64,000 bases of DNA from the NCBI RefSeq assembly GCF_910592395.1, contig NC_088311.1, positions 12,092,501-12,156,500 of the forward strand, read 5' to 3'. The position numbers and the translations under genes are program-made. The notes beneath the pieces were generated by a model that did no database searches, was not told the DNA's origin, and worked only from the letters and a program-made list of their open reading frames with translations. Origin of the DNA: Lineus longissimus (taxonomy: Eukaryota; Nemertea; Pilidiophora; Heteronemertea; Lineidae). The stretch's first letter is position 1; every line of letters starts with the position of its first letter. This document shows positions 52,826-62,339 of the stretch, piece by piece.

Positions 52826-54144
52826 ACACTACATGACAAAAGTAGAAATCAGCTGCTACAAAAGTCACCATCGACAAAAGACATTCTGGTGACGTTCCAC
52901 AGAAGTCGAAATTTCTCCACACACTGATAGACATGTTGACATGCAAAACGCAACTGCGACATATGTTTCCAGGTGACACTCGACAATAGTCAATAATGTA
53001 GCACACATTTGCTACAAAATGATCCCAACAGGCCACAGAAATCACCATTTGCCACAAATATTTTTGTGACTTTCCACAGTTGTTAACTGGTCACTACACA
53101 TTCATGACATTCCACGTCAACAATGACCAAAACTCTTCTACACCGACGTCACACTTTATAACCATGGCAGACACCGAACTGGTCGCATCGGTATGTCTGT
53201 CTATCATTGTCATCATTCGGCGAAACCGAACCAGACGAATGCGATTTTCTTGATTGCGTCATCTGCTGTTACCATAAACAATGGCGGGTATTAAAACAGT
53301 ACAAGCACTCAAGTATAATCAACATGAATGAGATTTACATTTTGCCTCAGAATCTTTGGACTATAGGACTGTAGCCTGTGTACCACGCAAAGGGAATTGG
53401 CTCCGTGTGCGATTTGCTCTGTACTCATTCTAATTCAAACGACCAACATGGATTCATAAGTAGTGGATGAATTGCAATCCAAATCACAGGGTTTACATCC
53501 AATTGTCTTGTTTTGTCTTCCTAGCAATTAATATTAAACTGGATGTTAATATATTTTGTTCATTTATTTCTTGGGTAAACGTGTATTGAAATTGGTCGGG
53601 GCATATTTACCAATATTACCAATTTGAACCTTACCGGTGACGTCCAATTCAGTAGCGATTTCGGCTAGCTTTTTCCTCTTTTCGTTCCTATCGTGGTACA
53701 GAGGGGACTTGACGTTGAAGACACATTCTTGCACCCCCCCCCCCCCAAAGATCACAAAATCTTGATGTTTTTTTTAAATACCACGTAGCCATCTTCCTGT
53801 CCCATGAGCAACAGGTCTCCAAAAATTGAACACGTTCAATTCAGCTGTCCACAGCTTTCCACAGGCTTTCCACAGGGGTAAACATGCCCACAAAGGTCAC
53901 TGAGTGAATACACACTGAATGACTTTTGTAAAAGATGACTCAAGAGTTTGAAGCTGGAGCCCCCACCTGAAACACGGTCACAATAGTCGCAATCATCTAT
54001 ACACCTATTGACTTTTGTGGTCAACTTTATACAACTTTCAACAAGGCGGGACATATGGATACTTCGTAACAAAAGTTCCAATCGTTTACACATTGCAAAA
54101 TTTTTTTGGAAACAAGCCACAAAATGACTTTTGTCATGCAGTGT
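52826..54144. mobile_element. Inverted-repeat element nested in the BEL pol gene
   Basis: The ends are ACACTACATGACAAAAGT and ACTTTTGTCATGCAGTGT, an 18-bp inverted repeat with one mismatch. The first and last ~280 bp are full of variants of GTGACTTTYCACAG, TTTGTGGCAAAT and ACTTTTGTGG in both orientations, so each end is itself a cluster of inverted motifs. The middle (53130-53800) is unique. No target duplication or transposase found. The BEL frame continues on both sides. Confidence 0.65.
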
Positions 54145-54506
54145 TTGGAGGCCTTTAGTGTTATCATCACTGCAGCAGACTTCCAATGGGTACAATTTTG
54201 TAATCGGGCGAATCGTTCTTATGTTTTTCGTTCGGATATTTGCAGCACAATGCCATCATTGCCAGTTATCAATGATTCCACAACTGCTAAATCCCAGAGA
54301 AGTCCCTTCTTCATGTCCGCATGGACTAGAACGACGTCGCCTGCTTTGATCCTGTTGGTCAGTTGACCCGTTTTCATACGTTCATGTCTCTCCCTGAGAG
54401 CGGTTAGATACTCATGTTCCCATTTGATCCAGAATGTTCGTAGAATTTCACCAAGCATGGTGGAACGTTTAGTAAGAGTGTCTCTGGTTTCATAAGTAGG
54501 ATCCAT
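54145..54506 (-). pseudogene. BEL/Pao pol, DUF5641-like C-terminal module
   Basis: RSTMLGEILRTFWIKWEHEY, Y-L-T-A-L-R-E-R-H, K-A-G-D-V-V-L-V-H and G-N-D-G-I-V then, after a shift, R-P-I-T-K-L-Y-P-L-E-V: the conserved module after the integrase in BEL/Pao elements. The frame is broken once near 54230. Confidence 0.85.
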
Positions 54507-54577
54507 GATTTCAGCAGTATCCAGGATAACATGAGGAAGAGTGTTCAGCAGACGGCCATGCAGTAGATGAGCAGGGG

Positions 54578-55282
54578 TTAAGGCGAGAACGTAATTTTTG
54601 TGAGACCAATTAGTCTCTCATAGAAGCCACCCCACCAGGGGGCACGCTTTGCAATGAAAGCCCAGTCAACATTGTTGTTTGTCATATATGTTTGAACAGT
54701 TGCATTTTGGATTTTCTCCTTCCCCGTCTCAACGCTTGAAATGAAAGTTGTTGCGTTGTCGCTGATCACTGAGCAGGATGTGAGCGTCTCGCGGCAAAAC
54801 GGCGGAAAGCGTGCAGAAATGACTCTGTAGTCAAATCTGTAACCAGCTCTAAGTGAACTGCCCTTGCGTTGACCACTGTCAGTTTTGACTAACATTTCAC
54901 CAGTGAAGTCTACACCGCTAATCTGAAAATGGTGAGTGTTTTGTGAGCGACAAGCAGGTAATGGCGCGCAAATTGGTTGCGCATACGGTAAACCACAAAG
55001 TAGTTTACACACTACACATTTCCAAAGTACTGCCTTGACAGTCACGCGTATCTTTGTTATCCAGTAAGTTTGGCGTAACAGAGTTACTGTCAATTGCAGC
55101 CCTGAATGCAGTGTTTTGCGATGCGCGTCATCAGTGATGAGCTTAGTGAAACCATGTTGAGGGGGAAGCAATATTGGAAATTTTGCGCTTTCGCTGATCG
55201 GAGTGTTATGCAATCTACCCCCACAACGAACAATGCCCTGGTCTAGAATCAACTTGAGTTGGCGGACAAGCGGAGGTGGCAC
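54578..55282 (-). pseudogene. BEL/Pao integrase
   Basis: It contains ILDQGIVRCGGRLHNTPISE and the zinc-binding H-x-L...C-V-V-C-K region. The integrase core follows with V-D-F-T-G (first Asp), S-D-N-A-T-T-F (second Asp) and A-P-W-W-G-G-F-Y-E-R (Glu of the DD35E triad, with the G-G-F-Y-E-R motif typical of BEL/Pao). The surrounding frame shows small deletions. Part of pol, downstream of RNase H. Confidence 0.85.
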
Positions 55283-55699
55283 GTGCCTTGCGTCAGTTTG
55301 GATGCGGTCTATTTTGCGCGGGTAACTGGACGCCTGGACAGATTTAATCCAGGTAGTATTTGCGCTATCAATCTCTTTAGCATTGAGATTAGCATCAATA
55401 TTTCGATGGTTGGCTGATTGCTTCAGATTACTGATGAACCTGAGAACTTGCGCAGCGTACCATACCGTTCCACACTAATAACTTGGCCTATGCAAACTTG
55501 TTGGTTATCAGGTTTTCCGGTTTCCACAAGATTCACTGATTCAGATGGTACGGTTGTGTCTGGCACCAAATCTACAATAGATTCAACGAGTATTGGCGGA
55601 GGAAAGTTTCCCGTGTGTAGCCACTCAGGCCCGTACCACCACAGATCATTGCAGTAGGGCAGTACATGAAGTTATTGACGTTGTAACCTTTGATTTCAT

Positions 55700-57031
55700 T
55701 CACACGATTTTGAACGAAGGTGGAAATGGCTTAGTGCTGTTTAGCCAGTGCAAGACTATTTGGCTATTGGACCAAAGTGTAGTGGATGTCACTGTCTGAC
55801 GTAACTGACTGCGTACGTAATGAAACAAGCGCGCGGCTAACAGGGCGGCCATTAACTCTAAGCGTGGAAGTGTAATTTGCTTCGTTGGGGGCACTCTAGA
55901 CTTGACAATGACTAACGCAATTTGATTTCCACAGCGTAGATGAACACATGCGCCGTAGGCTTTGACGCTACTGTCCCCAAAGGCATGAAGGTGACAAGGC
56001 TCCGTTGAGCTAGCATCCAAGTTTGGAAAGTAATGCCGTTTGATATGGCATTGCGTAGATGCGAATTGTAAGTCATCAGCAATAGTTTGCCATGTGTGAC
56101 ATAGATCTGCTGACAATGGTTCGTCCCATTGTAGACCTTCTTTCCAGAGCGACCGGAGGAAGATGTGAGATCTTATGGTTACAGGACTCAAGTGGCCTAA
56201 CGGATTGTAAATTAGACTAGAGCATTTGAGCACTTCGCGCTTTGTGGGCGCTTGAGAAGACCTGAATTCAGGCGTTTTGAAACCAAGAGTATCAGAGTTT
56301 GTATCCCAAATCAAACCAAAAACAGGTGTGCTGCTGTCCGAATATACGGTACCGGCGTTTGTTGCAGCTTCATTCAGTAGTTTGCTATTGGATGCCCAAG
56401 ATCTGAGGTTTAAACCTTTTGATTCTACTAACGCATTGGCTGACTTGAAGTAATCCAGTGCCTCTTTGTCGGTTGTAACCCCACTGATTACATTATCGAC
56501 ATAGATGTAGTCAGAAATGTCTCTGGCGGTCTCCGAGTCATTTTCCTGTAGATGCGGGCAAATGACGGCGTTGAGAATGGCTGGACTTGCGATGGAACCA
56601 AATAAGACAGACGAAAACCTGTGTACAATGAAATCACTCTCTGGGTCGCTCGGATCGGACAACCAGAAGAATTTTGTGAAATCTCTGCAGTTTTCATGTA
56701 ACCCAACGTGAAGGAAAGCTTTTTCCAGATCACTACTGAGTGCGATGGGATGATCCCTGAAGCGGATGAGGATGCCTGCCAAGTCATTTGGAAGTTGAGG
56801 ACCCTTTCGCAGACAGTCATTGAGACTTGGTGTGGTTGGCGACTTGCAACTACAGTCGTAAACAACGCGGATAGGCATGGTTGCCGAGTCCTTTTTGACG
56901 CAGTGATATGGTAGATAATGTCCCGATCGGGGGTCATCATCCTCCACACGCTCAACAAAACCACATTGGGCTTGTTCCTGTATAATGTGGTCATATACTT
57001 GAATCGTATCAGGCGGAAGGCGTCTCACCAT
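55700..57031 (-). CDS. BEL/Pao reverse transcriptase and RNase H (uninterrupted part)
   Basis: A continuous 443-residue frame. Fingers and palm: Y-L-P-Y-H-C-V-K-K, R-V-V-Y-D-C-S, SSDLEKAFLHVGLHE (first catalytic Asp in D-L-E-K-A-F) and F-G-S-I-A-S-P-A-I-L. The catalytic box reads Y-I-Y-V-D-N where Y-V-D-D is usual, so the second Asp is lost. RNase H follows from H-A-F-G-D-S-S to the L-P-R-L-E-L-M-A-A motif and W-S-N-S, again an Asn where W-T-D-S is expected. Long open frame but likely inactive for these substitutions. Confidence 0.85.
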   Translation of the reverse strand: MVRRLPPDTIQVYDHIIQEQAQCGFVERVEDDDPRSGHYLPYHCVKKDSATMPIRVVYDCSCKSPTTPSLNDCLRKGPQLPNDLAGILIRFRDHPIALSSDLEKAFLHVGLHENCRDFTKFFWLSDPSDPESDFIVHRFSSVLFGSIASPAILNAVICPHLQENDSETARDISDYIYVDNVISGVTTDKEALDYFKSANALVESKGLNLRSWASNSKLLNEAATNAGTVYSDSSTPVFGLIWDTNSDTLGFKTPEFRSSQAPTKREVLKCSSLIYNPLGHLSPVTIRSHIFLRSLWKEGLQWDEPLSADLCHTWQTIADDLQFASTQCHIKRHYFPNLDASSTEPCHLHAFGDSSVKAYGACVHLRCGNQIALVIVKSRVPPTKQITLPRLELMAALLAARLFHYVRSQLRQTVTSTTLWSNSQIVLHWLNSTKPFPPSFKIV

Positions 57032-57127
57032 GTTTCTGGTGCGGGCCTTAGCAACGTTAATGTTGGTTGGTAGATGCGGATGCTGGGGTTTCCACGGCAG
57101 TTTTGAGAAATAATGTTTCTCGCATTT

Positions 57128-57900
57128 TTATATATTGTCAGTGCAGAATATCTCAAGATCATTGGTCGAGTGATCAGTTGTTTGATCGGTGATACCAATG
57201 CTGTCGAGATACCAGAGTTTTGTTAGTAGGTCAGGTTCAGAGATGGGTGGTGACGTCACCATAACCTGAAAACTGCTAACATCAGTCGGAAACTCTGGGT
57301 CACATGATGAGGTAGGCCCAGACAAGAGGTAACCGAGAGCGGATGAAACGGCAGTTGGGCCATCCCCTTTTACCACGATTACCAACAAACTGCCAATAGA
57401 AATCAGCGCCGATCAGAACGGAAATTCCAAGTGAATTCTGACTGGATAGTGGCTGAGCTAATCTCAGGCCGCGGATATGCGATTGTTGAGAGGGACGCAG
57501 ATTGAAGGAACGATTAAAACGCTAAGCCTTATCTGGGAACCTGTTGTAGTTTTAACGCTAACAGAAGTGTAATTAACTTTCTGCCTAACTGGTTCCGAAC
57601 CAAAGGTTGCGATGTTGACAGTTGTTTCACCATCCGGCTTTAGCTGAAGTTTAGCGGCTCACTCTGACGTAATGAAGGATTTGGTCGAACCTTCATCAAA
57701 GAGAATGTTGGCTTGGGTGTGTGATTGATCCCTTTTCACAACAGCGTTTGCGGTTTTCCAAAGAATCAAACTAGTCAGTTGTGCGTCGTCGAGAGTTGCT
57801 ACCGTGATTATACGTTCATCGGCGGCGGCTTAAGCGGTGGGCCTTTCAGAAGGCGCGGAAGCGGATGCTGATGGCGTCGGTGAATTAAATTGGGTAGTAT
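57128..57900 (-). pseudogene. BEL/Pao retropepsin and linker
   Basis: On the minus strand A-N-I-L-F-D-E-G-S-T-K-S-F marks the aspartic protease active site (D-x-G; here D-E-G-S). It is followed by strands with V-N-I-A-T-F-G and L-S-V-L-I-V-P. After stops comes G-D-G-P-T-A-V-S-S-A-L-G-Y-L-L-S-G-P, the conserved link to reverse transcriptase. Several stops are present. Confidence 0.7.
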
Positions 57901-57937
57901 TGTGCAGCGAAGTATGGTGATTGCGATTACATTGTCG

Positions 57938-59216
57938 TCATTTGAAATTCAACTCACAAAAACGTGTTGAATGCTTCTTACTTAAACAATTCCAACAAAC
58001 GCCCGCCCTTTTAACGATATCCAAATGTTTGTTTGGATCCTTAACCCTTTGGCAATCTAGCGCGTGATGCGAATCATTACAATATAAGCAAGACCTACGA
58101 GACTGATGAGACTGAGACTGGGGATGAGATTGAGAATGAGACTTGGAATGAGATTTGGATTGAAGATGAGGCTGATAATGAGACTTGGAATTAGAATTGC
58201 CTATGTTGGTAAATAGTGCTTGGGCGGATGCAGTTGGAACACTGTACTCATGATCATAATCCTGTCTAGAATCACACAGATCCCCATGCTTACCTGCACG
58301 CATGGCCGTTATTTCCTTCCGAATTGCTTCACGTAAATCCTTCAAACTCCCATCGTCATACCCATGATCTCTGGAAATGTTCCTTAGAAAGTTCTCTGGC
58401 AGTTTTTCTGTGATGATCGGAATAAGCAGTTCCCGTATGATGTTTCCTGGCGTCCTATGGCTTGTAGACCCGAACGTATATCTCCACGCTGTCATGGAAT
58501 GACTGTAATGAAGTGATAGTTTCCATTGGTGACGGCAGCGACCACAAAGCTCTCATGTAGGCATATCTTAGTTTGTGTTGCTGTCCGTATCTCTCGGTTA
58601 GGAGATCCATCGTGTTGGTGTAGTTATCGCCGGTGAGCGAAAGGCCTTCAATAACAAGAGTCGCATCTCCCTTCATCTGTGCCCGCAAGTATTGAAACTT
58701 TTGAATACTCTCGAGTGAGATATTTGAGTCTATAGCAGCGTCGAAGGAGTCTTTGAAACTTTGCCATTTTAGAATGTCCCCGGCAAATGTGAGCAATTGC
58801 AACTTAGGTAGATTTACCGTTTTGCCTTACGATTGGTGGTGCCGCTTCCCGACGTGGTGTCAGAATCCTCTGTGCTGACAGAGGTGTCCAAGGCTGGGAC
58901 TGGCGCACGTTTCCTCTCCAGTAATCCCTTGAAACGCTTTACGTCCTCCTTGACTCGTATTACGTAATCATCTGCCTCTTCGTACGTCTCGGCGTAATCC
59001 GTTGTCCCAAGGAGTTTTTCGTTAATTTAATCCTGAGTAACTTCAATGGTTTCCAATTTGGCACAAATGTTTTCAATGGTAGCCTCCAAGAGGTCACCAT
59101 CTGTAATAGAGAGTTCTTCTGCAAGAGCATAAAATTTCTTCCCTTTCTCAACCTGTTTTTCTATCTGAGCGCGTTGACTGTCCAGTTTCTGTTTTAACTT
59201 ATCCTTCCTGGTCTTA
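57938..59216 (-). pseudogene. BEL/Pao gag
   Basis: Three overlapping fragments. The first is a coiled-coil-like N-terminus beginning just after the 5' LTR (K-L-K-Q-K-L-D-S-Q-R-A-Q-I-E-K). The central part has LLTFAGDILKWQSFKDSFDA, a hallmark of Pao gag. The C-terminus has an S-K-S-H-S-Q-S-H repeat (encoded by a degenerate hexanucleotide repeat, 58130-58190) and two zinc knuckles of C-x2-C-x4-H-x4-C form (CLYCNDSHHALDC and CWNCLSKKHSTRFC). Frameshifts near 58490 and 58810. Confidence 0.82.
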
Positions 59217-59224
59217 GGCACCAA

Positions 59225-59436
59225 TGTGCGCAGTGGCACAAATGAGTTGTAACGTATAGAATGATGCGAACGCCGTGGTTCCATAAAGTCAACTAAAATA
59301 TATTTATCACTTAGAAAACAAGCATAAAGGTTTACAGGTTACAAAAGGATAAAGAAGCCTGATTGGCTAATGGTGATCGTATAGTAAGAAGCTAAGTAGC
59401 TGTCAATCATGGGATGTGCGAGTTCCGGTCGCTACA
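59225..59436 (-). repeat. BEL/Pao 5' LTR
   Basis: Begins TGTAGCGACCGGAACTCGCA and ends GCCACTGCGCACA on the minus strand. The following TTGGTGCCTAAGACC is the position expected for the primer-binding site. Flanked by CAAAT. Confidence 0.88.
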
Positions 59437-59850
59437 CAAATAAAGTGAGTGCTCAATTAATCGGTGGTTGACTGGAATTTTACCAAGTCCAATATGGGGC
59501 AATAGTAAGTTCAACCACTGGTCGATTGAACTAACTTCGACAGTTGCAATTGTTGTTTCTGGTCAGGTTGATTTCATATAGGCCAAGAAAAGCGATCAAA
59601 CACAACTAGGGCCTAGATCTCTTGTGTGCGGACAAACCAGGTCCAGGGTCACATGATTTTATGCACTATTAAAGGGCCAGGGTTTATTCACCCCTCAATT
59701 CTAAAAAGTCGTACCATGTTGAGCTATAACCTGATGATTTTGATGGGGTTGGTAGTTTTATTGCCACGTCTTATGTTTTGCCAAGGCAATTTCAAATGGA
59801 GAACGAGAAACTGTTGCAGAAAACCATGTGCAAACCCTCTACAACTTTAA

Positions 59851-62048
59851 CCCTTTCCCGTCGTACATATGGGATAAAACACCGTCGTATTTGGTGCATC
59901 CCGCATGGACGACGGGATGCCTAAAAACCCATCTAAAATTTAGCCTGATCGGTGCTGCCATCTTTACAGTTGCTCAAACTAATCTAGACTGCTGTTCACA
60001 GTGTATTTCCCAACGTATCGTCTGCTACACTTGCAAATGGCGGGCAATAGCCAGAGGCAGCGTTTCGATTTGGGTCAAGTTGTGTCACAAATTCTCAACG
60101 ATGACAGTGATTCTGGTGATGAAGGATTGGATCTCGGTGAATCTTTAGTGCATCAAGATGCAGGATATGATAGTTCTGGCATTGATTATGACTCTGATGA
60201 TAAATATAATCTCGATACTACCAATTCTGAATTGTTTGTTCAGACTGGCACCCAGTCTGATGTAGGCCCACACATAGACATGGATGTGCAAAGTGATCTG
60301 TCAGATTATGACTCTGCTGACAATGATAATGCAATTAGTGCGCCTGTACCTGCTTGTGTGCCACTACCAGCTCCAGTCATCACTGGCCCTGTTCAAGCTA
60401 CTGCCAAACTAAGAGGTCAAGGTTTGGGGTCAAGTTCTATAAACTGTGTACCAATAACGGCATCTTGCTTGACTTTACAATATACTGTGGGGTTAGATTA
60501 CCAGAAACCCAAGGCTTGTCAATTGCAGAAACCATAGTTGCCACTCTAATTGAGCCTCACTTGAATGCCAGGAGGTGTGTGTTTCTTGACAATTACTATA
60601 TATTACCAAACCTTGCAGCTTGGTTAGTATCAAGGGGCACCTACGTTACTGGAACTGTAAAATCAAACAAGAAGAACTTTCCTAAAGAATTTGCTGCTGC
60701 CAGAGTTGAGAAGGGACAGACAATCTTCTATGGTGTGATGATGAACATGTCTTGGCGGTCAAGTTCCGGGCCCTCAAGGACAAGTCCATTGGAAAGCCCA
60801 ATACCATACGTCTGTTGAGCACAGCAACTGGTGCTGACACTGCTCCTACTGGGAAGAAAGATAGACAACAAAATGATATCATAAAACCTACCTGTGTGAT
60901 TGAGTATAACCACCAGATGAGAAGGTTGGATCAGATGGACCAGCAACTCCATGGATTTCACATGTGTGGGAAATTGTACAAATGGTACAAGAAGGTTACC
61001 TTCCACCTGATTATGCAAGGCAGCCTTAGTGCAAGCAAACTGTACAGTGGGCATGAATGGACCGCAGTTCCTTTCCTAAACTTTCTGCATGATTTTATCG
61101 CTATGCTATTGACTTCAAGCCCAAAGCTGAACCGTCTGCTTATCTGTGAGGAGACCCTTCATCGACTCACCGGCCGCCACTTTTCAGTGTCCTGAGGATA
61201 TCAAGAGAGTGGAAGGCATCCATTAGCCGTCTGTAAACTTTTCGTTTCCGCTCATTTTAACGAGAACGCTTTGAGTAATAACCATGTTACTTTTTATGTG
61301 GGTAGAAAAAGATGACGTGTACAGCGGGCATTACAAACCAATGACTCTTTCACGATGTCAACTAAACCCAGTCAGCTATGACACCAGCTGCCCAGGGTTG
61401 TCTGAAAAACACTTCACTTTCCTAATACACCAACTCAATGTGCTCACGGGGGCATATGCCTCGCCTTGCCTTGCTCTTGTTCATCATTGATGATCTCAAA
61501 TGCATTGGGGAGCCATCTACAGTTTGCCAATTGAACTAATAGACTTCTGGGCTTCAAGTAAAAATTCACAGATGATATTTGGTTCGTTTTGAGTCTGCTG
61601 GGGGGGGGGGCGTGGGTATTGAATCTGACTTGCAAAGATTTCGTAATGGTCGTAACCTTTTTTCCTGCAGGTATTATTGTATATATAATTCTGAAACTTT
61701 TTGGACATTGTCTCTTTGTATTATATATCAGTTTATACATGTAAGTTATAATTCAAGCGATTTTCAAGGAAATATTCTGTTATTCGATAAAAATGGTTTC
61801 TGACAATTCTTCGGAAAAAATTCAGGACACAAAAATTGGCAAAATTGAAGAGACTCAGAAAAATATTCAAATTCATGGATATCTATAATCAACATATCAC
61901 TGTAATGTGGGGATCAAGACCTTTCTAATGTAATGGTACCAAGCAAGTAGAGGTAGGGGGAGTATTTTTTTAAAAATCCTGAAATCCTGCTTTTTCCTGA
62001 AAATCAGCTAGGATCTGGGAATCGTCGCGTCAAAATCGGCTGAAAGAG
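59851..62048 (+). mobile_element. piggyBac element 1 (mosaic, TTAA-bounded)
   Basis: Flanked by TTAA at 59847-59850 and 62049-62052. It starts CCCTTTCCCG and ends (inverse) CTCTTTCAGCC, matching over the first bases as piggyBac termini do. It holds a transposase with an internal deletion (60037-61195). From about 61490 to 61650 a stretch resembles the leader of piggyBac relic 2 (49370-49530), followed by a 3' end shared with that relic. The element is therefore a patchwork of two related families or two abutting copies. Confidence 0.8.
60037..61195 (+). pseudogene. piggyBac transposase relic 1 (N-terminus joined to C-terminal half)
   Basis: ATG at 60037 opens an acidic N-terminus (LNDDSDSGDEGLDLGES). 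Near 60410-60425 it joins, in another frame, directly to F-G-V-K-F-Y-K-L-C and CVFLDNYYILPNLAAWLVSR (catalytic Asp of the D-N-F-Y-T-S-P motif). The domain ends with E-Y-N-H-Q-M-R-R-L-D-Q-M-D-Q-Q (last catalytic Asp; usual D-Y-N-x-x-M-G-G-V-D) and F-L-N-F-L-H-D. The segment with the first catalytic Asp is deleted. A possible cysteine-rich tail remnant (S-C-P-G-L-S-E-K-H-F) lies near 61390. Dead. Confidence 0.82.
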
Positions 62049-62188
62049 TTAAAGCCCTTATAAGAAAGTACTGGAAATAATTGAAGATAGAAAATACTGA
62101 CTATGACGGGAACTGTGATAAAATTTCATTACAGTCGGTTGTAACTATTGTTAATAGTCGAGCATGAAATGCAGTGGCCCCTGAATCC

Positions 62189-62335
62189 ATGGCCAAGGTT
62201 TTTCAGGTGGCCGGATTGACACCTGAGGCTGATGGACATTACCGTGATGTAAACGGAGATGACTTACTTTTGGGGTTAGACAAACTGTCCGACGATGAAG
62301 GCGGAATGATTAGGTTAATTTTGAAGAATATTTAG
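62189..62335 (+). CDS. Short SAM-like ORF or terminal exon
   Basis: ATG at 62189 opens a 48-codon frame to TAG at 62335: MAKVFQVAGLTPEADGHYRD, then N-G-D-D-L-L-L-G-L-D-K-L-S-D-D and I-R-L-I-L-K-N-I. The order of hydrophobic residues, the G-x-x-L-L-x-L motif and the closing I-x-x-I-L-K-x-I resemble a SAM domain. A possible acceptor (GAAATGCAG at 62166-62174) just upstream suggests a terminal exon of a larger gene rather than a free ORF. Not recognised with certainty. Confidence 0.4.
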   Translation: MAKVFQVAGLTPEADGHYRDVNGDDLLLGLDKLSDDEGGMIRLILKNI

Positions 62336-62339
62336 AGTA

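Larger units (their letters stand above)
51887..59436 (-). mobile_element. BEL/Pao LTR retrotransposon, full length but inactive
   Basis: LTRs at 51887-52099 and 59225-59436 are roughly 95% identical by eye, start TGT and end ACA on the minus strand. They are flanked by perfect 5-bp duplications CAAAT (51882-51886, 59437-59441). Between them, on the minus strand and in order, are gag with zinc knuckles, a retropepsin, reverse transcriptase/RNase H, integrase and the C-terminal DUF5641-like module. Frameshifts and stops are scattered except in the RT/RNase H part. A separate inverted-repeat element is nested at 52826-54144. Confidence 0.92.
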
